Notes under the pieces: model-generated
Told to the model about the DNA's origin: nothing
Database searches by the model: none
The model's input: the letters and a program-made list of their open reading frames with translations, nothing else
NCBI GenBank assembly: GCA_035309005.1
Contig: DATGFP010000004.1
Coordinates: forward strand, 1 to 14,386
From: DATARH01 sp035309005
GTDB taxonomy: Bacteria; Pseudomonadota; Alphaproteobacteria; ATCC43930; CGMCC-115725
Reading direction: 5' to 3'
DNA: 14,386 bases
In this document: one piece after another, positions 1 through 7,185 of the stretch
Layout: each line of letters opens with the position of its first letter
How positions within the stretch are numbered: the stretch's first letter is position 1
Translations under genes and position numbers: made by a program

Positions 1-495
1 CAGCGGCCCGGCGGATTTGGCTTCCGCTTCGTTGCTGGGGGCGAGCCCAAGCACGGTCGGGCTCGCGCCGATCGCCTCGGCGAGCAGCGCATCGTTCGAC
101 GGCAACCGGGCGAGCGCGTCGCCGAGCGCGGCCGGCAGGTCGGGCACGATGCCGCCGATGCGGTCGGGCGACAGGCGGTCGGGTTCGGCGAACAGGATGT
201 CGATGCCGATGACGCGGGGTTTGCCCTGTGCGATGCGCCGCACCAGACGGGCCACGAGGCTCCTCGGCCACGGCCATTGGCCGTAGCGGGCGAGGCTCGC
301 CTCGTCGATCGCCACGACATAGGCCGGCGCCGCAACCGGCGCCCGCGGCGCGGCACGCTGCGCCAGATCGAAGCCGCGCAGACGCAACTCGCGCAGCGGC
401 CCGGGATCGACGCCGCGAATGAGCAGCAGCAGGCCGAGCACCCCCAGCGCCAGCACACGGCCGGGCGCGGCGAGATAGGCGAAGGCTCGGCCCAC
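1..495 (-). CDS. CHASE2-domain membrane sensor protein, N-terminal part (truncated by window edge)
   Basis: Reading down from a GTG at 495, the minus strand stays open for 165 codons to the window edge. A hydrophobic stretch at about residues 8-22 (VLALGVLGLLLLI) is a likely membrane anchor. It is followed by the CHASE2 signature: VVAIDEASLARYGQWPWPR near residues 60-80, then VIGIDILFAEPDR about 25 residues later. CHASE2 is an extracytoplasmic sensing domain found in adenylate/guanylate cyclases, histidine kinases and Ser/Thr kinases; the output domain lies outside the window, so the enzyme type is unknown. The GTG lies 14 bases after the stop of the STAS-hydrolase gene. An alternative TTG at 513 overlaps that stop, so the two genes are almost certainly co-transcribed and may be translationally coupled. 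No strong Shine-Dalgarno sequence precedes either start. Confidence 0.8.
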   Translation of the reverse strand, partial: MGRAFAYLAAPGRVLALGVLGLLLLIRGVDPGPLRELRLRGFDLAQRAAPRAPVAAPAYVVAIDEASLARYGQWPWPRSLVARLVRRIAQGKPRVIGIDILFAEPDRLSPDRIGGIVPDLPAALGDALARLPSNDALLAEAIGASPTVLGLAPSNEAEAKSAGPL

Positions 496-509
496 CGCGG
501 CGCCGCCGC

Positions 510-1856
510 TCAAAGCGCTAGCTCAAGCCCGTCATAGGCCGCGATCACCTCGACCTTGTGGCCGCCGCGGTTGAGCTCCTCGAAGCGGATCGTTTCGCGC
601 AGCACCGTTTCGATCATCCGGTCGTCATACGCCGGCTCGTGGTGAAACAACACGAGCCGCTTCACCCCCGCCAGCTGCGCCAACTCAACCGCCGCGATAT
701 TGCTCGAATGGCCCCAATCCTCCTTCACCGAAATCGCGTCAGAGAGCGAGTACATCGCATCGAAAATCAGGATGTCGGCGTCGCGGAAGAAACTGATGAA
801 CGGATAGCTCTCGTCGAGGGCCTGGTATTTGTGTTCGCAATCGGTCGAATAGACGATCGTGCCGCCGCCGGTGGCAAAACGGTAGCCGTAGGAATCGCCG
901 GCGTGGAACTGCTTGATCGGGGTGACGCTGAGGCCGGCCACGTCGTAAGTCTCGCCCGGTTCCAGCGGCACGCACTCGATCGTCGCGCCGAGCGAACGGA
1001 AGTCGACCGGGAACGAGGGGTCCGATTGCTGCCGCTGCAGCGCCTCCCGCAGAACCGCGTGGCAGCCGTGGATGCGGATGACGTTCCCCGGGATATAGGC
1101 CGGGCCAAAGAACGGGAACCCCATGATGTGGTCCCAATGGACGTGCGACAGGAACACGTTGAAGCAATGCTTCCGCGCCGCCCCGTGCTCGGCGAGGATG
1201 CGGTTGCCGAACTCGCGCACCCCGGTGCCGAGGTCGCACAGCACGTATTCGTCGCCGCCGCAGGCGATCTCGACGCAGCTGGTGTTGCCGCCAAAGGTTG
1301 CGTGCTGGGCAAACGGCAGCTCGCGGTCGACAAAATCGGCGATCGCCGCCGGCGTCGCGAAGCTGCGGCCGCGCGCCGCCAAGAGGGCGTCGGAAATCTT
1401 GGCGCGCACCGCGGCCGCGTTGAGCGGCGCCGGCAGCGAACCGCGGCTGCCCCAGATGCGGACGAAATTGCGGCGTGCCACCGCCGGCGCCTCGATCCGC
1501 GGCGCCGGCGTGGCGCGGGCCGCCACATCCCACACGCCGGCCGCGTCCTCGACGCGCGCAGCAATCGGCACGACATGCAGAAAGCGGCTGATGGTAAAGA
1601 TTTCCTGCACGAAATCGTTGAGCGCCGCGACGGCAATGCGGCAATCGGGGGATTTCCGCTTGGCGGCCGTCATCAAGGCGCGCAGTCCGGCGCTTGAAAT
1701 GTAGTCGACGCCCGAAAAATCGACGACGACATCGGCCGGGGCGCCGCTTACGGCGGCGACGAGCTTCGTTTGAAACTCGCCGCTGGTCACGCTGTCGAGG
1801 CGGCCCGCCGGCCGCAACACCACGAGTTCGCCGCGGCGCGATTCAGCGATCTCCAC
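510..1856 (-). CDS. STAS domain fused to metallo-beta-lactamase-fold hydrolase
   Basis: The gene encodes a 448-residue two-domain protein. Residues 1-105 form a STAS (anti-sigma-factor antagonist-like) domain with DFSGVDYISSAGLRAL, whose Ser54/Ser55 sit where SpoIIAA-type proteins are phosphorylated. From about residue 130 there is a metallo-beta-lactamase-fold hydrolase: FVRIWGSRGSLP, FGGNTSCVE, the zinc ligands in LSHVHWDH (His238, His240, Asp242, His243), then IVYSTDCEH, ILIFDAMYS, WGHSS and LFHHEP. This pattern matches the PhnP/cyclic-phosphodiesterase-like branch of the fold; the substrate cannot be read from sequence. I chose the GTG at 1856 because GGGGGA lies 6 bases upstream and the STAS fold begins there; a longer reading to 1937 adds 27 residues that look unrelated to either domain. 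It is followed by the CHASE2 gene. The fusion suggests phosphorylation- or partner-controlled hydrolysis, which is an inference. Confidence 0.88.
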   Translation of the reverse strand: MEIAESRRGELVVLRPAGRLDSVTSGEFQTKLVAAVSGAPADVVVDFSGVDYISSAGLRALMTAAKRKSPDCRIAVAALNDFVQEIFTISRFLHVVPIAARVEDAAGVWDVAARATPAPRIEAPAVARRNFVRIWGSRGSLPAPLNAAAVRAKISDALLAARGRSFATPAAIADFVDRELPFAQHATFGGNTSCVEIACGGDEYVLCDLGTGVREFGNRILAEHGAARKHCFNVFLSHVHWDHIMGFPFFGPAYIPGNVIRIHGCHAVLREALQRQQSDPSFPVDFRSLGATIECVPLEPGETYDVAGLSVTPIKQFHAGDSYGYRFATGGGTIVYSTDCEHKYQALDESYPFISFFRDADILIFDAMYSLSDAISVKEDWGHSSNIAAVELAQLAGVKRLVLFHHEPAYDDRMIETVLRETIRFEELNRGGHKVEVIAAYDGLELAL

Positions 1857-1944
1857 AGAAATTCCCCCGCGATCAAGAGGCAAACATCGTCGCGGGTTCG
1901 GTGGCGCAGCGCAACGAGTTGATCGCGCCTGCCCCAAATCGTCC

Positions 1945-1983
1945 GGACAAAATAAACGCCGCCCGGGGAGTGCCCGGGCGGCG
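1945..1983 (-). terminator. Rho-independent terminator of the PEP-CTERM gene
   Basis: On the minus strand a perfect 11-bp GC stem (CGCCGCCCGGG pairing with CCCGGGCGGCG, 1957-1967 with 1973-1983) has a 5-base loop and is followed directly by TTTATTTTGT. It lies 25 bases past the stop of the PEP-CTERM gene at 2009. It would separate that gene's transcript from the STAS-hydrolase gene downstream. Confidence 0.9.
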
Positions 1984-2008
1984 TGTCGTCAGATCGCCGG
2001 GCGCCGGG

Positions 2009-2749
2009 TCAAACCTGGCGGCGGCGCCGACCCAAGAGGCCGAAGCTGGCGAGCGCCGTCCCCAGCAGCAGGAGGCTGGCCGGCTCCGGAACCTCCGGGA
2101 TCGGCTGGCCGCTGCCGCCGACCAAACCGGTGTTGGTGAAGGGCGTCTGCCCGATGTCGCCGTTGGTCGCGCAGCCGCTGCTGCTGCCGGTGCCGTCCTC
2201 GCACGAGGCGCCGAGAATGTACGAGCCCGCCGCGGCGCCGCTCTCGCCGATGGTGATCGGGCTGCCCGACGCCAGATTGGTGTCGAGCGCAAAGGCATAG
2301 AGGGTAAAGCTGGTGGGCGCGGCAAGCCCGTTCGCCACGTCACCGGCCGCCCAGTTGCCGAACGACTGCGAACCGCCGCCGCTCAGGCCGAGCTGATCGT
2401 AGGCCGTGCCGGTGGACGCCGCGGTAAAGGTGGCGGTGGTCGCGGTGAGGCCGTAGGTGCCGATCGTCGGGGTGCTGACGCCGCCGGTGAAGCTGATCGT
2501 CGGGGTGCCGCTGCCATCGTAAACGCCGACGATGATCAGGAGCGGGTTCTGCAGCGTGAAGGCGCCGCCCGCCACCCCGACGGTGAAGGCGCTGGTATCG
2601 GTGATGGTATTGGGGTCGCCGCCCGCCGGGCTGGTGCCGGATTGCTGGATGAAGATCTGCGGGTCGACAACTTGAGCATTCGCGGGAGCCGATGCGAATG
2701 CGAGCGCCACCGCCGCTCCCGCAATCCCGGCCAGTGAAGTTCTACGCAT
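2009..2749 (-). CDS. PEP-CTERM sorting-domain surface protein
   Basis: The protein has 246 residues. An N-terminal signal peptide (MRRTSLAGIAG followed by an Ala-rich core, likely cleaved after APANA near residue 25) leads a Gly/Ser/Thr-rich, beta-type body with one possible disulfide pair (SCEDG and SGCATNG near residue 190). The C-terminus is a textbook PEP-CTERM tripartite signal: VPEP at 220-223, a hydrophobic helix at 224-240, and RRRR at 241-244. In known systems this tail is recognised and cleaved by an exosortase (EpsH/XrtA), and such proteins are exported with exopolysaccharide. The body matches no enzyme family I recognise. The start is supported by AGGAG 8 bases before the ATG. The gene has its own sigma-54 promoter upstream and terminator downstream, so it is a monocistronic unit beside the amidotransferase gene. 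No exosortase is visible in the window. Confidence 0.93.
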   Translation of the reverse strand: MRRTSLAGIAGAAVALAFASAPANAQVVDPQIFIQQSGTSPAGGDPNTITDTSAFTVGVAGGAFTLQNPLLIIVGVYDGSGTPTISFTGGVSTPTIGTYGLTATTATFTAASTGTAYDQLGLSGGGSQSFGNWAAGDVANGLAAPTSFTLYAFALDTNLASGSPITIGESGAAAGSYILGASCEDGTGSSSGCATNGDIGQTPFTNTGLVGGSGQPIPEVPEPASLLLLGTALASFGLLGRRRRQV

Positions 2750-2784
2750 AATGAACGCTCCTGTGCCAAATCTTACCCTACCTC

Positions 2785-2800
2785 AGCAAGCGCCGTGCCA
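2785..2800 (-). promoter_or_regulatory. Sigma-54 (RpoN) promoter of the PEP-CTERM gene
   Basis: The minus strand reads TGGCACGGCGCTTGCT, an exact match to the sigma-54 consensus TGGCACG-N4-TTGCW, with GG and GC separated by the canonical 10 bases. Transcription would start near 2774, giving a leader of about 25 bases that contains the AGGAG ribosome site (2758-2762) before the ATG at 2749. Sigma-54 promoters need an enhancer-binding activator. In PEP-CTERM systems the PrsK/PrsR pair (sigma-54-type response regulator) fills this role, but it is not in this window. Confidence 0.88.
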
Positions 2801-2828
2801 GGCTTATAACCGCCTGATATTATGCTGA

Positions 2829-2871
2829 GAATGTAAGCTGCCGGAGGATCGACCGGCGGCGAATGTAAAGC
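2829..2871 (-). promoter_or_regulatory. Putative enhancer-binding site pair upstream of the sigma-54 promoter
   Basis: Two direct repeats, GAATGTAAGC (2829-2838) and GAATGTAAAGC (2861-2871) as read on the plus strand, are offset by 32 bp, close to three helical turns. Their centres are about 35 and 67 bp upstream of the -24 element of the PEP-CTERM promoter. A small inverted repeat (GCCGG/CCGGC, 2840-2857) lies between them. The placement is what is expected for binding sites of a sigma-54 activator; which protein binds is an inference. Confidence 0.5.
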
Positions 2872-2887
2872 CCGCCGACACCCTCTC

Positions 2888-4801
2888 CTAGGCCGCCGCC
2901 CGAGATGTGGCAGCCTCGCTCGAATTCGCCAGAAAGCCCTGGAAGACGAGGAGCGCCCAGATCGCGGCGCTGTGGTCGGCGGCGGCGCTGGCATGAGCCT
3001 CGACCAAATCGCGGACCGCATCGAGGTCGAAGAGATTGGAGTCGGCGATTTCGCCGCCAAGCAGGCGCGCCCTGACCCGCGCCGCCCCGGCGCCGCGGAA
3101 TTGCGGCGCCAGCGAGGTCGCGAAGCCCTGCTTCCGGCGATAGAGGTTGGCCGCCGGCACGCGGTCTTCCATCGCCCGCTTGAGCAGGTATTTCCCCGTG
3201 CCGCGCCGCAGGGTCAGCGATTGCGGCAATGTCATTGCCCACTCGACGAGGCGGTGATCGAGCAGCGGCGCCCGCGCCTCGATCGACGCGGCCATGCTGG
3301 CGCGGTCGAGCTTGGGCAGGATGTCGCCGACCAGATAGGTCTTCAGATCGGCGTATTGCGCCTGGAACAGCGGGTTTGGCGTGTCCGCTTCCGCCATCGC
3401 GTCGGCGATGCGGTCGGCCGGGCGATGCCCGTCGATGGCGCTGCGCATCCGGCGCGAGAAGAGCCGCCCGCGGGCCTCGTCGTGCAGCTTGCACACCGTG
3501 CGGTAATAGCCGAGCGCGCTGTCGAGGCTGATCTCCGACAGCGTGTGCTTGGCGCGCAGCCAGCGCGGCGCTCGGTCGAGCTTGGGATAGAGCCGCGCCA
3601 ACTCGCCGAACAGCCGCCGCCGCGTGCGGCTCGGCAGATAGGCGCGGACCGCTTCGGCGATGCAATGCCAGCGATACCGCCGATAGCCGGCAAAAATTTC
3701 GTCGCCGCCGTCGCCCGACAGCACGACCGTGACATGCCGCCGGGCCAGTTGCGATACGCGGTAGGTCGGGACCGACGAGCTGTCAGCGAACGGTTCCCCA
3801 AACAAGGCCGCCTGTTCGCCGGCCGCCGCGATGTAGTCTAGCGCCGCATGCTGCTCGGTGTGCTGCGCCGTGGCATAGCGCGCCGCGATCGCCGCGGCGT
3901 AGGGCGTCTCGTCGGCGCCGCCGCCGAAGGCGATCGTGAAGGTCGCGATCGGGTCGGCGCGCAGCCTCGCCATCGTCGCGACGACCGCGCTCGAATCGAC
4001 GCCGCCCGAAAGAAAGGCGCCGAGCGGCACGTCGGCGATCAGGCGGTCCTCGACGCTGCGCGCCAGATGCCCGCGCAGCGCCGCGACCGCGCTGGCCTCG
4101 TCATGCGGCTGCGGCGCGAAATGCGGTCGCCAATAGCATTGCGGCGCTGCCAGCGCCCCCGCCCCACGCGCCAGCAGCAGGTGATGCGCCGCCGGCAGCT
4201 TGCGGATGCCGTCATAGATGCAATCGGGGTCGGGCACATAGCCGAAGGCAAAAAAATCGTCGATCGCCGGCGCCGACAGGCGACGCTTCACACTCGGATG
4301 CGCCAAGAGGCCGCACAATTCGGACGCGAACAGCAGCGTGCCGTCGGCGAGGCTGGTATAATAGAGCGGCTTCTTGCCGAGCCGGTCGCGCGCCAGAAAG
4401 AGCTGTTGGCGGTTGCGGTCCCAGATCGCGAACGCGAACATGCCCGATAGTCGCTCGACGCAGCCCGGCCCCCAGCTCTCCCAGGCGTGGACGATCGCCT
4501 CGGTGTCGCTGCGGGTGCGGAAGATATGCCCGAGGGCGCGCAGCTCGTCGCGCAGCGCGGCGTGGTTGTAGATTTCGCCGTTAAATACGATCGCGACCGA
4601 GCCGTCCTCGTTGAACATCGGTTGCTGGCCGCCGGCGAGGTCGATGATCGCGAGACGGCGGTGGCCGAGCCCGATGCCGGGCTCGATGTGGAAGCCCTCG
4701 CCGTCGGGGCCGCGATGCGCGAGCGCCGCGGTCATCCGCCGCAACGTCGCTTGCGGGATCGGCTCGGCGCCTGCGGTGAAGATCCCGGCGATACCGCACA
4801 T
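2888..4801 (-). CDS. Asparagine synthetase-like amidotransferase (exosortase A system-associated type)
   Basis: This 637-residue protein has the two-domain asparagine synthetase B layout. Residues 2-205 form a class II glutamine amidotransferase domain with the nucleophile Cys2 in MCGIAGIF, plus HRGPDGEG, NGEIYNH and SDTEAIVHAW. From about residue 235 there is an ATP-pyrophosphatase synthetase domain with the PP-loop SGGVDSS (265-271) and LSGDGGDEIFAGYRRY (from 361). Length and motifs fit the amidotransferase found in exosortase A/PEP-CTERM exopolysaccharide clusters (TIGR03108 type), thought to amidate a sugar acid or other precursor rather than make free asparagine; this substrate is not shown. 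The ATG at 4801 must be the start because Cys must be residue 2 after Met removal; AGAGG lies just upstream. The reading frame happens to stay open further upstream, but that part is antisense to the beta-helix gene. It is divergent from that gene with a 117-bp gap. Confidence 0.92.
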   Translation of the reverse strand: MCGIAGIFTAGAEPIPQATLRRMTAALAHRGPDGEGFHIEPGIGLGHRRLAIIDLAGGQQPMFNEDGSVAIVFNGEIYNHAALRDELRALGHIFRTRSDTEAIVHAWESWGPGCVERLSGMFAFAIWDRNRQQLFLARDRLGKKPLYYTSLADGTLLFASELCGLLAHPSVKRRLSAPAIDDFFAFGYVPDPDCIYDGIRKLPAAHHLLLARGAGALAAPQCYWRPHFAPQPHDEASAVAALRGHLARSVEDRLIADVPLGAFLSGGVDSSAVVATMARLRADPIATFTIAFGGGADETPYAAAIAARYATAQHTEQHAALDYIAAAGEQAALFGEPFADSSSVPTYRVSQLARRHVTVVLSGDGGDEIFAGYRRYRWHCIAEAVRAYLPSRTRRRLFGELARLYPKLDRAPRWLRAKHTLSEISLDSALGYYRTVCKLHDEARGRLFSRRMRSAIDGHRPADRIADAMAEADTPNPLFQAQYADLKTYLVGDILPKLDRASMAASIEARAPLLDHRLVEWAMTLPQSLTLRRGTGKYLLKRAMEDRVPAANLYRRKQGFATSLAPQFRGAGAARVRARLLGGEIADSNLFDLDAVRDLVEAHASAAADHSAAIWALLVFQGFLANSSEAATSRAAA

Positions 4802-4918
4802 TACCTCTGTCCCCCGACCTATCTCCCGGCGGCCGCTGCCATCTACGCCGACGAAAATGAACGCCGACGCTCGCCGCAGCGTTCCCCCTTCGGCGCTGCC
4901 GGAACCAGTGGAGGCACA

Positions 4919-6214
4919 GTGCGAGTGGAAGGCCAGGCGCGCCCGATTGCGGCGATCGCGTTGGCGCTGGCAATGGCGCTGCCGGCGACTGTCGCCGCGC
5001 GTCAACGCGAGGCCGCGACCGCGGCGCAGCTGCGCACCACGATCGCCGCCGCGCAGCCCGGTGACGTCATCACGATCCGGCCCGGCACCTACGAGCTGCC
5101 CCGGACGGTGATCGCACAGAGCGGACGGCCGGGGCGTCCGATCACGGTGCGCGCGGCACGCGCCGGTACGGTAGAAATCCGCACCCGCGCCAGCGAGCTC
5201 TTCAAGATCGCCGGGTCCGACTGGGTGTTCGAAAATCTCGACATCGCGGGCGTCTGCGCCGTCGACGCACAATGCGAGCATGCCTTCCACATCGTCGGCG
5301 GCGCCGACCGGACCGTCATCCGCCATGACCGGCTGCGCGACTTCAACGCGCAGATCAAGGGCAACGGCGAGCACGGCCGCTATCCGCGTGACGTCGCGAT
5401 CGATGGCAACACGTTGTTCGACACCCACCTTCGCGCCATCGCAGCGCCGCTCGCCGCGGTCGATGTGGTCGGCGGCCGGCGCTGGGTGGTGCGCGACAAT
5501 CTGATCGCCGATTTCGGCAAGACGGCCGCGCACCCGCCCCGCATTGCCGACGATTTCGGCTACGCGATCTTCCTCAAGGGCAATTCGTCGCACGGCGTCA
5601 TCGAGCGCAACATCGTGATTTGCGCCCTGACCCAGCCGCCCGCGCCATTCACCCGCGGAATATCGCTGGGCGGCAGCGGCACCGATCCCGGCCTCTGCGA
5701 GACGAACTGCGCCACCGAGCACCGCGACGGCCTGATCCGCGGCAATCTGGTAGTCGACTGTCCGACCGGCTTCGGCATCAATCTCTACAAGGCGAGCAAC
5801 AGCCAACTCGCCGGCAATGTTGTGATCGACACGGAAGGCATTCTCGCCCGCTCGCCGCAGACCTCGGCGATTGTCGACGACAACAGCATCATCTCCGGCG
5901 AACTGGCCGCGACCGAAGGGGCGCGCCTCATCCTCGGGCGGAATTTGCTCGCCGACCTGCCAGGCTCGCCGGCTTCGATCGTCGATGCCGGTGATGGGAA
6001 GACGTTTCAGCCGGCGGCGGCCGGCCCCCCGCCGCGGCTGACGCTGTCGGCGCAGCGCGAAAATTTCTGCCCCTATCTGCGGCAGATGGCGGCGGCGGCC
6101 GGGCCGTCCCGCTACCCGGTCGCGGGCTGCGCCGGCATCGCCGCCCGGATCGCCGATTATCGCGAGTATGCCCGCACGTTGCAGCCGACATCCCCAGCAG
6201 GAGAGCACAAATGA
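4919..6214 (+). CDS. Exported right-handed parallel beta-helix protein, PL6/chondroitinase B-like
   Basis: The protein has about 431 residues. An N-terminal hydrophobic segment (IAAIALALAMALPATVAA) looks like a signal peptide. The mature part starts with AQLRTTIAAAQPGDVITIRPGTYE, the usual opening of polysaccharide-lyase-6-like beta-helices (here split: AQLRTTIAAAQPGD, then VITIRPGTYE). Many short beta-helix coils with Asn ladders follow (for example VIERNIV, LIRGNLV, LAGNVVID), with several Cys that could form disulfides. Lys220 in FLKGNSS and Arg246 in FTRGISLGG occupy the same relative coils as the catalytic Lys/Arg pair of chondroitinase B, which makes lyase activity plausible but unproven. 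GTG at 4919 follows GGAGG at 4910-4914 by 4 bases; GTG at 4925 (10 bases) is an equally possible start. The stop overlaps the next gene by ATGA, so the two are coupled. It probably acts in the periplasm on the exopolysaccharide. Confidence 0.82.
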   Translation: MRVEGQARPIAAIALALAMALPATVAARQREAATAAQLRTTIAAAQPGDVITIRPGTYELPRTVIAQSGRPGRPITVRAARAGTVEIRTRASELFKIAGSDWVFENLDIAGVCAVDAQCEHAFHIVGGADRTVIRHDRLRDFNAQIKGNGEHGRYPRDVAIDGNTLFDTHLRAIAAPLAAVDVVGGRRWVVRDNLIADFGKTAAHPPRIADDFGYAIFLKGNSSHGVIERNIVICALTQPPAPFTRGISLGGSGTDPGLCETNCATEHRDGLIRGNLVVDCPTGFGINLYKASNSQLAGNVVIDTEGILARSPQTSAIVDDNSIISGELAATEGARLILGRNLLADLPGSPASIVDAGDGKTFQPAAAGPPPRLTLSAQRENFCPYLRQMAAAAGPSRYPVAGCAGIAARIADYREYARTLQPTSPAGEHK

Positions 6215-7173
6215 GCGACACGTCGACGCGGCTGCATTGGCGACGATTTGGCATGGCATCGCTGGCGTTCGCGCTTGCCGTAGCGCTCGCCAGCGCGGCC
6301 AGCGCGGCCAGGGCGAAGGTGCTCGCGGTCGGCCCCGGGCAGCCGCTCAAGATGCCGAGCGCCGCCGCCGCCGTGGCGAAGCCCGGCGATACGATCGTCA
6401 TTCAGCCCGGGCAGTATTTCGACTGCGCGGTGTGGACCGCCGATCGCCTGACCATCTCGGGGGCCGGCCCCGGCGTCGTAATCACCGACAAGACCTGCGA
6501 GGGCAAGGCGCTCTTCGTGACGCGCGGCAACGACATCACGATCCGCAACATCACCTTCACCCGAGCACGAGTGCCCGACGCCAACGGCGCCGGCATCCGC
6601 GCCGAAGGCCGCGACCTGACGGTCGAGGACAGCCGCTTCGTCAACAACGAGGAAGGCATCCTCGCGGGCGACAACCCGGGCAGCGTTGTTACGATCAGCA
6701 ACAGCCAGTTCGACGACAACGGCAAATGCGAAGAAGCCTGCGCCCACGGGATCTATGTCGGGCATATCGCGCTGTTGCGGATCAGCGGCTCGAAATTTTA
6801 CGACACGCATGTCGGGCATTCGGTGAAATCGCGGGCGCTGCGCACGGTATTGCGCGGCAACACGATCGAGGACGGTCCGGACGGGACCTCGAGCTATCTC
6901 GTCGACATCTCGAACGGCGGCTCGCTGGTCATGGAAAACAACACGCTGGAGAAAGGCGCCAAATCGAGCAACCACGCCGCGGCCATCGTGATCGGCGGCG
7001 AGGGCGTAACGCAGCCGACGGCGGAATTGCGTATCACCGGCAACAAGTTCCGCAACGATCTGCCGAACCGGACGATCTTCGTGCGAAACCTGACCGCGAC
7101 CCCTGCGGTGTTGAGCGGCAATAGTTTTCAGGGCAGCGTGGAGGCGTTGTCCGGCGATGGTTCGGTGCACTGA
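6211..7173 (+). CDS. Exported right-handed beta-helix protein with GHxVKSR motif
   Basis: The protein has 320 residues, with a signal peptide over about residues 1-34 (MASLAFALAVALASAASA as core). It then has a pectate-lyase-like beta-helix: KMPSAAAAVAKPGDTIVIQ, LTISGAGPGVVI, then repeated coils such as ITIRNITF, LTVEDSRFVNN, VTISNSQFDDNG and LRISGSKFYD. The most distinctive part is HGIYVG (His179, Tyr182), GHSVKSR (202-208), SSYLVDISNGG and IGGEG; the same series recurs in the giant protein at 11869. These invariant His, Lys, Arg, Tyr and Asp residues line one region and are candidates for an active or binding site. No characterised family with this exact motif comes to mind. Start: ATG with AGGAGA 7 bases upstream, overlapping the previous stop (ATGA). 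It is most likely a periplasmic or secreted polysaccharide-binding, -cleaving or -epimerising protein. Confidence 0.85.
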   Translation: MSDTSTRLHWRRFGMASLAFALAVALASAASAARAKVLAVGPGQPLKMPSAAAAVAKPGDTIVIQPGQYFDCAVWTADRLTISGAGPGVVITDKTCEGKALFVTRGNDITIRNITFTRARVPDANGAGIRAEGRDLTVEDSRFVNNEEGILAGDNPGSVVTISNSQFDDNGKCEEACAHGIYVGHIALLRISGSKFYDTHVGHSVKSRALRTVLRGNTIEDGPDGTSSYLVDISNGGSLVMENNTLEKGAKSSNHAAAIVIGGEGVTQPTAELRITGNKFRNDLPNRTIFVRNLTATPAVLSGNSFQGSVEALSGDGSVH

Positions 7174-7185
7174 CCTCCGGGTCAG
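7170..7185. other. Small hairpin containing both convergent stop codons
   Basis: CTGACC-TCCG-GGTCAG forms a 6-bp stem with a UNCG-type tetraloop. The TGA stop of the beta-helix gene (7171-7173) lies in one arm and the TCA complement of the glycosyltransferase stop (7182-7184) in the other. There is no T-tract on either side, so any terminator role is weak; it is the only structure seen in the 8-bp gap between the convergent genes. Confidence 0.35.

Noticed and set aside
558..1697. 379-codon plus-strand ORF opposite the STAS-hydrolase gene
   Set aside because: It is the GC-rich complement of a gene with clear STAS and zinc-hydrolase motifs; its translation is Arg/Ala/Val-rich with no recognisable domain.
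4487..4918. Plus-strand open frame extending the first beta-helix gene upstream
   Set aside because: This part is antisense to the amidotransferase N-terminus, and the signal peptide and GGAGG site place the true start near 4919.
4895..4920. Possible sigma-54 promoter on the minus strand before the amidotransferase
   Set aside because: A GG-N10-GC spacing exists by chance, but the flanking bases do not match TGGCAC or TTGC.
4802..6259. Long minus-strand open frame upstream of the amidotransferase Met
   Set aside because: It is antisense to the beta-helix gene, Arg/Ala/Asp-rich with no domain, and the amidotransferase needs Cys2 directly after the Met at 4801.
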